Assembly: GCF_900112065.1 (NCBI RefSeq)
Contig: NZ_FOKE01000004.1
Coordinates: 496,001 to 560,000, forward strand
Origin: Cohnella sp. OV330
GTDB lineage: Bacteria > Bacillota > Bacilli > Paenibacillales > Paenibacillaceae
Direction: 5' to 3'
Length of the DNA: 64,000 bases
Shown: one piece after another, positions 48,189 to 56,608 of the stretch
Layout of the letters: the number at the start of each line of letters is the position of its first letter
Numbering within the stretch: position 1 is the first letter of the stretch
Notes under the pieces: generated by a model
Databases searched by the model: none
What the model was told of the DNA's origin: nothing
Seen by the model: only the letters and a program-made list of their open reading frames with translations
Program-made: the position numbers and the translations under genes

Positions 48189-49457
48189 TTAAACGGACGG
48201 CTGAGAGCCGGCCTTCGACGCCCGGGCGGCCGCGACGAACCGCATCGCGATATACAGAACGAGAAATCCCGCCATGATCAGCGCGGAATAACCGTACATG
48301 CGAGCGTATCCCGTGTGGGCGGCTACCGCGCCGAGCAGGACGGCTCCGATCGCGACGCCGAGGTCGGTCGAGTTGTAGTACATGCTGTTGGCGAAGCCGT
48401 GGCGCTCCCGCGGCGTGCTTCGCAGCATCCAAGCCTGGAGCGTCGGCTGGATCGCCCCGAAGCCGAGCCCGTACAGCAGCGCCGAGGCGATGAGCTGCGG
48501 CATGCCCGTCGCGCCCGACAGTACGAGCATGCTGGCCAGCACGCATGCGGCGGCCGGAATCAAGACGGCCGCATGCCCCCTGCGGTCGAAGATACGACCC
48601 GCGATCGGCCGGACGAGGATGACGGTGATCGCGTTGAACAGGAAAAACAAGCCGACTTGCGCGATATGGACGCTCTCGCCGAACAGAGCGATGAAGCTGA
48701 GCAAGCCGCTGTACGTCACGGAGAGCAGCATATTCAATAATGCCGGGAAGAGAAGCGGAACGATCGTGTTTGGCGTTGGGTCAGACTTTGCAGCGCTTGC
48801 TTTAGAAGTTTCCTTGATCGCGGCTTCGGACTTCGGAGCCGCGGCGCCGGGTACCGCCTTCCGGCTGTCCCGCTTTCCGCCGCGAACCGCTCCGGACAGC
48901 AGCAGCACGCCCGCCGACAACGCCGCGGCGGCGGCGCTGGACAGCGTCAATGCCGGGAAGCCGAGCCCGGTCATGAGATTCATGCCGATCATCGGGCCGA
49001 GCGACATCGCGAGACTCGTGGACAGTCCGAAGTAGCCGATGCCCTCGCCGATCCGGTCCTGCGGGATGATCCGCGCCACGAGCGTCGGCACGATCGTGCT
49101 CGCCGTGCCGAAGCCGACGCCGTACAGCACGCGAATGACGATCAGCGACCCGATCGCGTCGGCATAGGCGCAGAGGAAAGTCGTCAGCACGGCGACCGCG
49201 AGCCCCGCGTACAGCAGCGCCGTGCGGCCGAGCTTCGGCATGAGCGCCGCAGTCGCGAAGCGGCTCGCGATGGCGGCGAGCGCGAACGTCGCCGTCACGA
49301 GGCTGACGGTCAGGTCTCCGCCGCCAAGCTCCCCTTTCACGTAAACCGGCAGAGACGACAATAGCATTTGCAAATTAAGAAACAATAAAAAGAAGCCCAG
49401 CGTCAGGCCGATAAAAGCCTTCGTCCATAGCGGGGCGGTTCGTTCAGTCTCGTTCAT
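48189..49457 (-). CDS. MFS efflux-type transporter
   Basis: 422-residue major facilitator with 12 predicted helices and a charged central loop (RGGKRDSRKAVPGAAAPKSEAAIKETSKASAAKSD, about residues 190-225). The N-terminal half carries RVLYGVGFGTASTIVPTLVARIIPQDRIGEGIGYFGLSTSLAMSLGP, the motif C region of drug-antiporter-like MFS proteins. The start is the ATG at 49457 after AAGGAG. It follows marR by 75 bp on the same strand and is probably controlled by it, suggesting drug or toxic-compound export. The substrate is unknown. Confidence 0.85.
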   Translation of the reverse strand: MNETERTAPLWTKAFIGLTLGFFLLFLNLQMLLSSLPVYVKGELGGGDLTVSLVTATFALAAIASRFATAALMPKLGRTALLYAGLAVAVLTTFLCAYADAIGSLIVIRVLYGVGFGTASTIVPTLVARIIPQDRIGEGIGYFGLSTSLAMSLGPMIGMNLMTGLGFPALTLSSAAAAALSAGVLLLSGAVRGGKRDSRKAVPGAAAPKSEAAIKETSKASAAKSDPTPNTIVPLLFPALLNMLLSVTYSGLLSFIALFGESVHIAQVGLFFLFNAITVILVRPIAGRIFDRRGHAAVLIPAAACVLASMLVLSGATGMPQLIASALLYGLGFGAIQPTLQAWMLRSTPRERHGFANSMYYNSTDLGVAIGAVLLGAVAAHTGYARMYGYSALIMAGFLVLYIAMRFVAAARASKAGSQPSV

Positions 49458-49532
49458 GCTGCATGAGCTCCTTCGTAGGATGGATTGACTTGGATGATCG
49501 CACAATGACAGCCGCCCGATTGCAAGCGTTCG

Positions 49533-49973
49533 CTAACCCTTCAGCTGGTCCACGTGCTTGCCTACGCGGTGCAGCAGATCGAGCAGCGTCTCGTGCTCCT
49601 CGGCCGTGAGGCAAGAAGTCGCTTCCGCAAGCACGGCCGCCTCGATCGGCGTCGTCTCGGCGATAAGCCGGCGTCCCTCCGCTGTAGCTTCGATATAAAT
49701 GGCGCGCCTGTCTATATGGTCCGGGCGCCTTAGGATCCAGCCTTTGCGGACGAGATGGTCCACGATCCGCGTCGTCGTCGGCTTATCCTTGCCCGCCCGC
49801 TCGCCGAGCTCTCTCTGAATCAAGCCTTCGGAATGCGAAGCGTAGTAAAGCACGGACCATTGCTCAGGCGTAATATCGTAAGGTCTTAGCCGCTGCATCA
49901 GTCGATTGGACATGCGCCGGTAGACAAGACCCGTCGTAAAGCCGAGCGAGCCTTCCAAACCTTCCCTGGCCAT
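49533..49973 (-). CDS. MarR-family transcriptional regulator
   Basis: 146-residue winged-helix regulator with LRPYDITPEQWSVLYYASHSEGLIQRELGERAGKDKPTTTRIVDHLVRKGWILRRPDHIDRRAIYIEATAEGRRL, the complete MarR DNA-binding core. No Cys sits at the OhrR redox position, so a ligand-type response is more likely. It is the first gene of the marR-MFS unit. Its own promoter carries a perfect 18-bp palindrome over the -10 box, so it is probably autorepressed. The ribosome site is GAGGTGA. Confidence 0.9.
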   Translation of the reverse strand: MAREGLEGSLGFTTGLVYRRMSNRLMQRLRPYDITPEQWSVLYYASHSEGLIQRELGERAGKDKPTTTRIVDHLVRKGWILRRPDHIDRRAIYIEATAEGRRLIAETTPIEAAVLAEATSCLTAEEHETLLDLLHRVGKHVDQLKG

Positions 49974-49990
49974 ACAAGATCACCTCAATT

Positions 49991-50033
49991 TAGTTGTCAT
50001 GACAACTATATAACTTTAATCTTGTTTCGTCAA
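49991..50033 (-). promoter_or_regulatory. marR promoter with overlapping palindromic operator
   Basis: On the minus strand TTGACG (50028-50033) and TATAGT (50005-50010) are separated by 17 bp. The perfect palindrome TAGTTGTCATGACAACTA (49991-50008) covers part of the -10 and the start region, an ideal position for repression by MarR. Confidence 0.8.
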
Positions 50034-50283
50034 CCGGATTATCTATCGCGCAAAAGTACACGATCGAGATCGGCACACCTTCTCGTCGATTTGCCTATCG
50101 CGCAAAAATGCAGCATTTTCACCCGAAACACGCTGGATCTCGCTATAAAGAGGCTAGTTACCGTGCACTTTTGCGCGATAGATCGCAAAACCCACTATAC
50201 GGGCCTTGGATCATGGACTTTTGCAGGATAGCACTAGCAAACAAGCCGTCCTCCCTCCATACGGCGAGAGAACGGCTTGATAA
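50034..50283. repeat. Nested palindromic intergenic repeat element
   Basis: Between marR and fabI, 50043-50231 is built of nested inverted repeats: an outer arm CTATCGCGCAAAAGTAC (50043) pairs imperfectly with GGACTTTTGCAGGATAG (near 50215-50231), and an inner arm CTATCGCGCAAAAAT (50095) pairs with ACTTTTGCGCGATAG (50167-50181). It has no coding sense. It looks like a dispersed REP/MITE-like element; the copy at 28416-28465 shares its core. Nothing else is seen here apart from the fabI terminator. Confidence 0.6.
50240..50280 (-). terminator. Terminator after fabI
   Basis: The stem AAGCCGT/ACGGCTT (50243-50249 with 50272-50278) follows the fabI stop on the minus strand and is followed by TTGTTTGC. 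The T tract is weak. Confidence 0.5.
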
Positions 50284-51066
50284 TTACCCTGCGATAATAT
50301 GGAAGCCCGCATCGACGTGCAGCACTTCGCCCGTGATGCCGCGGGACAGCCCGCTGATCAGGAACATCGTGGCGTCTCCCACTTCCGACTGGTCGACGTT
50401 GCGGCGCAGCGGCGCCTTTTCTTCGACCGTGTTCATGATGTCGTTGAAGCCCGAGACGCCCTTCGCCGCCAGCGTGCGAATCGGACCCGCGGATACCGCG
50501 TTGACGCGAATGCCGTATTTGCCCAGATCCTCGGCCAAATAGCGGACGCTCGCCTCGAGCGCTGCCTTGGCGACGCCCATCACGTTGTAATTGCGCATGA
50601 CGCGCTCGGCGCCCAGATACGTCTGGGTGACGATGCTGCCGCCAGCCGACATCAACGGCTTCGCGGCCTTCGCGACGGCGACCAGGGAGAAGGCGCTCGA
50701 TTCCTGCGCGAGCAGGTAGCCTTCGCGCGACGTGTCGACGTACTCGCCGCCGAGCTCGTCCTTGTCCGCAAAGGCAAGCGAGTGCACGACGCCGTGCACG
50801 ACGCCCGCTTCGGCGCCGATCCTGCCGAACGCCGCTTCGATCGACGCGTCGTCGGACACGTCGCACTGCACCGTCAGCAGCGGCTCGATGCCGCTCTCCG
50901 CGAGCAGCTTGGCGAGCTTTTCGTACGATCTCTCCTTGCGGTACGTGAAAATCAGGCGCGCGCCCTGCGCGTGCAGCGATTTGGCGATCCCCCAGCCGAT
51001 GCTCCGTTCGTTGGCGATTCCCATGATGATGACATTTTGACCGTTAAGCAATCCAGACACTTCCAT
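50284..51066 (-). CDS. fabI: Enoyl-[acyl-carrier-protein] reductase (NADH)
   Basis: Last step of each fatty-acid elongation cycle in the cytosol. 260-residue short-chain dehydrogenase of the FabI type: the divergent cofactor motif GIANERSIGWGIAKSL, the SLAFADKDELGG segment, Tyr150 and the catalytic Tyr160-x6-Lys167 (YNVMGVAKAAL). SVRYLAEDLGKYGIRVNAVSAGPIRTLAAKGVSGF is the substrate-loop region of this family. It is a single gene with its own terminator. This is the triclosan-type target in Bacilli. Confidence 0.95.
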   Translation of the reverse strand: MEVSGLLNGQNVIIMGIANERSIGWGIAKSLHAQGARLIFTYRKERSYEKLAKLLAESGIEPLLTVQCDVSDDASIEAAFGRIGAEAGVVHGVVHSLAFADKDELGGEYVDTSREGYLLAQESSAFSLVAVAKAAKPLMSAGGSIVTQTYLGAERVMRNYNVMGVAKAALEASVRYLAEDLGKYGIRVNAVSAGPIRTLAAKGVSGFNDIMNTVEEKAPLRRNVDQSEVGDATMFLISGLSRGITGEVLHVDAGFHIIAG

Positions 51067-51166
51067 CTACCTCCGCTTGCGCTATTCATTTATGGATGAT
51101 TCATTATAGCCCAATGCGGCGGCGAAGGACAGGCCGGCACGCGACGCCCGATATGCGCCGCCCGGG

Positions 51167-52471
51167 TTAACCGACGCTCGCGGCCGATTCGGCCGCATCG
51201 TCGGGATCGACGCCGCGCGTTTCCCTGCCCCATGCGAGCAGCACGACGACCCCGACGACGATCGCGGCGCAGAAGATCAAGAAGACGCCCGTAATGCCCG
51301 TCCCGCGTTCCAGCAAATAACCGACCAGATAAGGACCGATCACGCCGCCGATTCGGCCGAACGAAGCGGCCATGCCCGCGCCGGTCGAGCGGATGCGCGT
51401 CGGATACAGCTCGGGCGTATAGGCATACATCGCGCCCCAGGCGCCTAGATTAAAGAATGACAGGCAAGCGCCGGCCGTCATGAGCATGGCGTCGCTCGTC
51501 GCCCAGCCGAACCACCACGCGCAGATCGCCGTTCCGATCAGATAGATCGTCAGCACGCGCTTGCGCCCTAATTTCTCGATGAGCCACGCCGCGCTGAAGT
51601 AGCCGGGCAGCTGGGCGAGCGTCATGAACAGGACGTATTCGAAGCTTTTGACCAGGCTGAAGCCCTTGAGCACCATGACCTGCGGCAGCCACAGGAACAT
51701 CCCGTAATAGGAAAAGACGACCGTGAACCACAGCACCCAGAGCGCGACGGTCGAAGTCCGATAACGCGGGGCCCACAGCTGCGCGAACCGATCTCGGAGC
51801 TTGACGCGTTCGCGGGATCGCTGCTGTTCCCGGAACCTCGGGGCGTCCTGCACCGCGCGGCGCAAATAAATCGCGTACAGGCAGGGGAGCGCGCCGATGA
51901 CGAAGGCGGCACGCCAGCCGTAGTCCGGGATGACGAAGTACCCGATGAGCGCGGCGGCGATCCATCCGACCGCCCAGAAGCTCTCGAGCAGCACGACGGC
52001 GCGCCCTCGGTCCTCGGCCCGAACCGACTCGGACACGAGCGTCGAAGCTACCGGCAGTTCTCCGCCGAGCCCGAAGCCCGCCGCGAACCGGAGCAGGCAT
52101 AGCATGGCAAAGCTCGCTGCGAGCGCCGACAGTCCGCTGGCGACGCTGAATACGAGCAGCGTGGCGAGGAGCACGGTGCGTCTGCCGTAGCGGTCCGCCA
52201 TCGAGCCGGCTACGGCGGCGCCGGCCGCCATCCCGACCGAGCCGATCGCGGCCAGCAATCCTAGCTGCTGCTTGCCTAGATCCCAATCGGCCGCCAGCGC
52301 CGCCGCGACGAACGAGATCAGCCCGACGTCCATCGCGTCGAACAGCCAGCTGAGGCCCGCGCTGACCATGAGCTTGCGCTGTCCCGTCCGTCCGGCCGGT
52401 CCGGACGATCCGGTTGGTCCGAACGATCCGGACCGCTGCCCTGTCCTTCCATTCGCGATCGCCTTGCCCAT
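51167..52471 (-). CDS. MFS transporter, NiaP/sugar-porter-like
   Basis: 434-residue major facilitator with 12 helices. Motifs are ADRYGRRTVLLATLL (motif A), GFGLGGELPVASTLVSESVRAEDRGRAVVLLESFWAVGW and YTPELYPTRIRSTGAGMA. The GGELPVASTLVSE and VLLESFWA segments are what I recall from the niacin transporter NiaP (YceI) group, so uptake of nicotinate or another aromatic acid is a plausible role. The first 32 residues are an odd Gly/Ser/Thr-rich leader in which GRTGQR occurs twice. The start at 52471 has a GGGAGG site. It is not coupled to neighbours. Confidence 0.83.
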   Translation of the reverse strand: MGKAIANGRTGQRSGSFGPTGSSGPAGRTGQRKLMVSAGLSWLFDAMDVGLISFVAAALAADWDLGKQQLGLLAAIGSVGMAAGAAVAGSMADRYGRRTVLLATLLVFSVASGLSALAASFAMLCLLRFAAGFGLGGELPVASTLVSESVRAEDRGRAVVLLESFWAVGWIAAALIGYFVIPDYGWRAAFVIGALPCLYAIYLRRAVQDAPRFREQQRSRERVKLRDRFAQLWAPRYRTSTVALWVLWFTVVFSYYGMFLWLPQVMVLKGFSLVKSFEYVLFMTLAQLPGYFSAAWLIEKLGRKRVLTIYLIGTAICAWWFGWATSDAMLMTAGACLSFFNLGAWGAMYAYTPELYPTRIRSTGAGMAASFGRIGGVIGPYLVGYLLERGTGITGVFLIFCAAIVVGVVVLLAWGRETRGVDPDDAAESAASVG

Positions 52472-52593
52472 GCGGCATCGCCTCCCTTTTCCTTCGAATC
52501 GCGTTATGCTTAGTCTTACCCGATTTCGGCCGTTTTTTTGTTTGACGGTCCTTTTTTTGATACATTTAGAAAATGGGAGAAGGAGGAAGCGTC

Positions 52594-53481
52594 TTGGCGA
52601 ACACGGAATGGCTCTGGTTAATCGGCGCAGCGGCTGCGCTATTCGCCTTCTTCTTGGCAGGCGGCATCTACGTTTTTTTCGTCGAGCCGGCGAGGCTCGC
52701 CGTGACCCGGCGCGAGATCGAATCCCCGTGGTTGCCCGCGGGCTTCGACGGCGTCAAGATCGTACAATTCAGCGATACGCATATCGGACCCAACTATTCG
52801 GTAAAGAGACTCGAAGGCCTCATCTCGACGATTGCCGCTGAAAAGCCCGATATCGTCGCGTTCACGGGCGACCTGTTCGATGCCAGGAAGCATAATCCCG
52901 ACCGGGAGAAGGACCTGTCGCCGCTGCTGTCCCGCATCGAGGCCCCCCTTGGCAAATTCGCCGTTTACGGCAATCACGACTTCGGATACGAGCGGACCAG
53001 GCGCAGCACGAACCCGACGCTCGAGAAGGCGGGCTTTGAACTGCTGCTGAACGAAACTAAAAAAATACGTTTGGAAAACGGCGAGCATCTGACGGTAGCG
53101 GGTCTGGACGACTACGTACTCGGCAGGCCGGACCCGTCGCGCGCGCTCGCGAAGCTCCGTCCGGACGGCTTCAACCTGCTGCTCGTGCACGAGCCAGACG
53201 TTGCGGCCTTTCTCGTCCGCTATCCGGTCGACCTGCAGCTTTCCGGCCACAGCCACGGCGGACAAGTCAAGCTTCCGATCGTCGGCGCGCTCGTTCGCAC
53301 GCAGCTCGGCAGACGATATTTGTCCGGTCTGCACGTCGTCTCCGACCGGCGCCGGCCGCGTAGGCCGTACCTGCTTTACGTCAACCGGGGCATCGGCACG
53401 ACGCGCTTTCGCGTCAGGCTCGGCAGCGTGCCGGAGCTTTGCGTATTTACGCTGCGGCGGCTAGAGGCTCCGGACGTCTAG
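52594..53481 (+). CDS. Membrane-anchored metallophosphoesterase, YkuE/YaeI-like
   Basis: 295-residue calcineurin-like phosphoesterase. An N-terminal membrane helix (WLWLIGAAAALFAFFLAGGIYVFFV) anchors it. The metal site is complete: FSDTHIG (Asp, His), FTGDLFD (Asp), YGNHDFG (Asn, His), a His in LLVHEPD and GHSHGGQ. This layout matches the YaeI/YkuE type, which acts at the membrane, for example on UDP-diacylglucosamine-like or wall-linked substrates; the exact substrate is unknown. I choose TTG at 52594, because AGGAGG lies 7 nt upstream; the ATG at 52573 would place that ribosome site inside the gene. Confidence 0.88.
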   Translation: MANTEWLWLIGAAAALFAFFLAGGIYVFFVEPARLAVTRREIESPWLPAGFDGVKIVQFSDTHIGPNYSVKRLEGLISTIAAEKPDIVAFTGDLFDARKHNPDREKDLSPLLSRIEAPLGKFAVYGNHDFGYERTRRSTNPTLEKAGFELLLNETKKIRLENGEHLTVAGLDDYVLGRPDPSRALAKLRPDGFNLLLVHEPDVAAFLVRYPVDLQLSGHSHGGQVKLPIVGALVRTQLGRRYLSGLHVVSDRRRPRRPYLLYVNRGIGTTRFRVRLGSVPELCVFTLRRLEAPDV

Positions 53482-53507
53482 TTCCTGAAAATACGTCTCG
53501 CGCATAG

Positions 53508-53547
53508 ACAAACGACCCCGGCAGCATGTGCTCCCGGGGTCGTTTGT
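53508..53547 (+). terminator. Terminator between phosphoesterase and ferritin genes
   Basis: A perfect 14-bp stem (53508-53521 with 53534-53547; CGACCCCGG core) with a 12-nt loop lies between the convergent genes. T-rich sequence follows on the plus strand. Confidence 0.75.
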
Positions 53548-53578
53548 TATTGTCGTCTGGCAGAGGCGATAGGCGGTC

Positions 53579-54088
53579 TTATTCGGCAGCCGGCGGCGTG
53601 AAGGTACGCTTCGCGAACTCGGCGTCCATCATGAAGAACGCGTTGCTGTCGTCGGCGATGCGCTTCAGCTTGGCGATGATGCTGTCGAACAGCGCCTCTT
53701 CTTCCACCTGCTCGTCGATGAACCACTTCAGAAATTGAATGGTCGCATGCTCGCGATCGTTCAGCGCGAGGTCGGACAGATGGTAGATGCGGCGGGTGAC
53801 TTCTTGCTCGTGCTCGTAAGCATGCTCGAATACTTCAAGGATGGAGCCGTAGTCGTTTTGCGGATCGGGAATGCCCTTCAGCTTGACCTTTTTGCCGCGG
53901 TCGTTCAAATACTTATAAATCTTGGACGCGTGAAAGCGCTCCTCTTCGGCCTGGATGACGAAAAAATTCGCGAAGCCGTCCAAGCTCTCGGCGGAGCAGT
54001 AGCCGGCCATCGCGATGTAGACGTGCGCGGAATGCAGTTCAAAGTTAAGCTGCTCGTTCAGCGCGTCGTGCAGCGTGTCGTTCATCAT
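53579..54088 (-). CDS. ftnA: Non-haem ferritin
   Basis: Iron-storage protein that oxidises Fe(II) and stores it inside a 24-mer shell. 169 residues. The ferroxidase ligands Glu17, Glu50, His53, Glu94, Gln127 and Glu130 fall at exactly the positions known for E. coli FtnA (NFELHSAHVY, AEEERFHASK, YEHEQEV, FIDEQVEEE). The start is ATG at 54088 (followed by a second ATG), with GGAGGTG 8 nt upstream; the longer open frame running to 55258 is an artefact opposite the FNT gene. It is monocistronic. No Fur box was recognised upstream. Confidence 0.95.
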   Translation of the reverse strand: MMNDTLHDALNEQLNFELHSAHVYIAMAGYCSAESLDGFANFFVIQAEEERFHASKIYKYLNDRGKKVKLKGIPDPQNDYGSILEVFEHAYEHEQEVTRRIYHLSDLALNDREHATIQFLKWFIDEQVEEEALFDSIIAKLKRIADDSNAFFMMDAEFAKRTFTPPAAE

Positions 54089-54286
54089 CTGAAGCGCACC
54101 TCCATCGATTGTTTTTCGAACGCTAATCAGTTTACCACATTTTGTCTCGCTCGCCCATGGCGGCGAACGACAAAATCCGCGGTGGTCGCGGATCGGGTAA
54201 GAAATCGTGGACCCGGCGCCGCGGCCATGGCATAATCGAGGCAGGCCTTGGGTATCTATGCCAATCCGTGAAAGCGAGGTGAATCG

Positions 54287-55084
54287 ATGGAAACGGAATC
54301 TCTTCGCATGGTCGAAAAGCTGGCAGAAAAAAAGATGAAAATATTCAAGCAGAGTAAGCTCCGCTATCTCGCCCGTTCGGCGCTCGCCAGCATGTTCATC
54401 GGCTTCGGCGTCATCGTCGCCTTCAAAACCGGCAACTACTTTTACCTCGAGCACTCTCCGCTGACGTATCCGATGGCGGCGATCACGTTCGGCGCGGCGA
54501 TCATCCTGATCGTATACGGCGGCGGCGACCTGTTTACCGGCAACACTTTTTACTACTCCTACACGGCGCTTCGCCGGAAAATCCGCTGGACCGACACCAT
54601 TAAACTGTGGTGCTGGAGCTATGCCGGCAACATCATCGGCGCCTGCTTGTTCGCGTTCATGATTTTCGCCACCGCCCTGTTCAAGGACGAGAGCGTCAAC
54701 GGCTTCCTGCTCAGCGTCGTGGACAAGAAGATGAACACGCCGGTCGTCGAGCTGTTTTTCCGGGGCATCCTGTGCAATTGGCTTGTCTGTCTCGCCTTTT
54801 TCGTCCCGATGTCGATGAAGGAGAACGGCGCGAAAATGTTCGCGATGATGCTGTTCGTCTTCTGCTTTTTCATCTCGGGTTACGAACACAGCATCGCCAA
54901 CATGTGCACGTTCGCCATCGCGCTCGTGCTGCACCATCCGGGCACGATCTCGCTCGGCGGCGTCCTCCACAACTTGATCCCGGTCACGCTGGGCAATCTG
55001 ATCGGAGGCGGCGTGCTCATGGCCTACATGTATTATTATGTCAATAAGCCTTTTATGGAAGAATCGCAGCAAGACGAACACTAG
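54287..55084 (+). CDS. Formate/nitrite-type (FNT) channel, possible lactate channel
   Basis: 265-residue inner-membrane FNT pentamer subunit with six helices after a charged N-terminus (MVEKLAEKKMKIFKQSKLRYL). The pore regions AAIILIVYGGGDLFTGNTFYY and FISGYEHSIANM (central His) are intact, as is the GGVLHNLIPVTLGNLIGGGVLMA repeat. FNT proteins pass formate, nitrite, hydrosulfide or lactate with protons. The gene is 24 bp upstream of ldh on the same strand, so export of lactate made by Ldh is the simplest reading. A GAGGTG site precedes the ATG. Confidence 0.9.
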   Translation: METESLRMVEKLAEKKMKIFKQSKLRYLARSALASMFIGFGVIVAFKTGNYFYLEHSPLTYPMAAITFGAAIILIVYGGGDLFTGNTFYYSYTALRRKIRWTDTIKLWCWSYAGNIIGACLFAFMIFATALFKDESVNGFLLSVVDKKMNTPVVELFFRGILCNWLVCLAFFVPMSMKENGAKMFAMMLFVFCFFISGYEHSIANMCTFAIALVLHHPGTISLGGVLHNLIPVTLGNLIGGGVLMAYMYYYVNKPFMEESQQDEH

Positions 55085-55108
55085 ATTCGATGCAAGGAGA
55101 GGAATTGG

Positions 55109-56023
55109 ATGAAAAAATCGAGAATTGTCATCGTCGGCGCGGGAGCCGTCGGTTCGACGACCGCCTACACGCTCATGCTGCGCAACCGGGTGGACGAGCT
55201 GGTGCTCATCGATGCCAATCACAAAAAAGCCGTCGGCGACGCGCTCGACATGAATCACGGCATGCCGTTTCTCGGCGGCGGGGATCTATGGGCGGGCAGC
55301 TATGAGGACTGCAAGGATGCGGATATCATCGTCATCACGGCCGGGGCGGCCCAACGCGAAGGCGAATCCCGGGTCGATCTGCTGAAGCGCAACGCCGTCA
55401 TCATCGACAGCATCGTCGAACAGGTGCTGAAGTACAATACGACGGGCATCCTGCTCATCGCCTCGAATCCGGTCGACATCATGAGCTATATCACTTGGAA
55501 AAAATCGGGCTGGCCGGTCGAACGGATCATCGGCTCGGGGACGCTGCTCGACAGCGCGCGCTTCCGTTACCTGATCGGCGAGAAGCTGAAGATCGACCCG
55601 CGCAGCGTGCACGGCCATATCGTCGGCGAGCACGGCGACTCCGAGCTGCCGCTCTGGAGCCTGGCCAACGTGGCCGGCGCCGAGCTGTCCTTAAGCGACG
55701 CCGACAAAGAAGAAGTATTCGCGAATACGCGCGATGCCGCGTATCAGATCATTAGCGCCAAGGGCGCGACCTACTACGCCATCGCCCTCGCGCTCGACCG
55801 GATCTGTACCGCGATCCTGCGTGACGAAGGCGCCGTACTCAATGTCTCCACCCTGCTGCACGATTACCACGGCGTTTCGGACGTTTTCCTCGGCGTACCG
55901 TGCGTCGTCGACCGCCAGGGCGTGCGCGAGATCATCGATATCAAGATCTCGGACTTCGAGCGCGAGCTGCTGCATCGATCGGCCGACAAGCTGCGCAATC
56001 TCATCGCGAGCATCGGCGTATAA
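55109..56023 (+). CDS. ldh: L-lactate dehydrogenase
   Basis: Reduces pyruvate to L-lactate with NADH under oxygen limitation. 304 residues: Rossmann motif VIVGAGAVGSTTAYTL, Asp of the NAD site (LIDANHKKA), substrate loop AAQREGESRVDLLKRN with Gln in the position that marks lactate rather than malate dehydrogenases, IASNPVD, RIIGSGTLLDSARFR, and the catalytic His in VGEHGDSELP. An AAGGAGAGG site precedes the ATG. It forms a two-gene operon with the FNT channel and is followed by a terminator. Confidence 0.93.
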   Translation: MKKSRIVIVGAGAVGSTTAYTLMLRNRVDELVLIDANHKKAVGDALDMNHGMPFLGGGDLWAGSYEDCKDADIIVITAGAAQREGESRVDLLKRNAVIIDSIVEQVLKYNTTGILLIASNPVDIMSYITWKKSGWPVERIIGSGTLLDSARFRYLIGEKLKIDPRSVHGHIVGEHGDSELPLWSLANVAGAELSLSDADKEEVFANTRDAAYQIISAKGATYYAIALALDRICTAILRDEGAVLNVSTLLHDYHGVSDVFLGVPCVVDRQGVREIIDIKISDFERELLHRSADKLRNLIASIGV

Positions 56024-56053
56024 TACGCCGGCGATCTCCAGGCCGCAAGCAAA

Positions 56054-56092
56054 CAGACCCCCTGCCGTCTTCATGGACGGTCAGGGGGTCTG
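56054..56092 (+). terminator. Hairpin after ldh
   Basis: CAGACCCCCTG-CCGTC pairs with GACGG-T-CAGGGGGTCTG around a 6-nt loop, one bulged T. It is very stable though the T tract is absent; it lies between ldh and the convergent IDEAL gene. Confidence 0.65.
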
Positions 56093-56117
56093 CTGCGTGC
56101 AGGCGCGCACGGCGCGC

Positions 56118-56495
56118 TTACTCGTGGGCGATCAGGCCGAGCCGGTTGCGCCACGCGACCGGAACGTCCGTCTCGGAGGACCTGCGCTCGCCGGCAGCCG
56201 TCTGAAGGCTAGCCAGCTCGCTCGTCAGTTCGCCGAACCACGTCGTATCGCGAATCGCCAGCGACACGTCGATCAGGTTGCGAAGCTGCTCTTCATTGTA
56301 CTTCGTCGTCTGCGGCAGCGACCGCAGCGAGCCGACAGGCACCGCGATCTCCGTGCCGATCGCTTCGACGCGATCCGAGGCGGTGACGTATATGCCTGCG
56401 GCGCCTTGCATCGACAGAATCGAATTGACGAAGCCTTGTATCAGTTCACCTTGACTGGTCCTGCCGGCCACCCATTCTCCCATTTCAAATCGCAT
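56118..56495 (-). CDS. IDEAL-domain small protein
   Basis: 125-residue cytosolic protein starting MRFEMGEWVAG (GGTGAT site before the ATG at 56495). The first 65 residues look like a beta-rich domain (GELIQGFVNSILSMQGAAGIYVTASDR). Residues 70-100 (EEQLRNLIDVSLAIRDTTWFGELTSELASL) resemble the IDEAL domain (PF08858), a short helix pair found in Bacilli such as YpiB, whose function is unknown, possibly in protein turnover or regulation. It has its own consensus promoter at 56580-56608. Confidence 0.65.
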   Translation of the reverse strand: MRFEMGEWVAGRTSQGELIQGFVNSILSMQGAAGIYVTASDRVEAIGTEIAVPVGSLRSLPQTTKYNEEQLRNLIDVSLAIRDTTWFGELTSELASLQTAAGERRSSETDVPVAWRNRLGLIAHE

Positions 56496-56579
56496 GCAAA
56501 TCACCGCCTGTTCTTAGGTATAAGCCTGAATGCCGGTATCTGTATCGCCTTCTTCTGTATCGGCTTCGGCTATACTGTT

Positions 56580-56608
56580 ATTATAATGGTTACAGTTAAT
56601 TTCGTCAA
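56580..56608 (-). promoter_or_regulatory. Consensus promoter of the IDEAL gene
   Basis: On the minus strand TTGACG (56603-56608) and TATAAT (56580-56585) are separated by exactly 17 bp. The -35 overlaps the stop codon of the upstream FUSC-type gene. Confidence 0.75.

Noticed and set aside
53579-55258. Single minus-strand frame of 559 codons ending in ferritin
   Set aside because: Only the last 169 codons are ferritin, with a GGAGGTG site at 54088; the rest is opposite the FNT channel and low in family signal.
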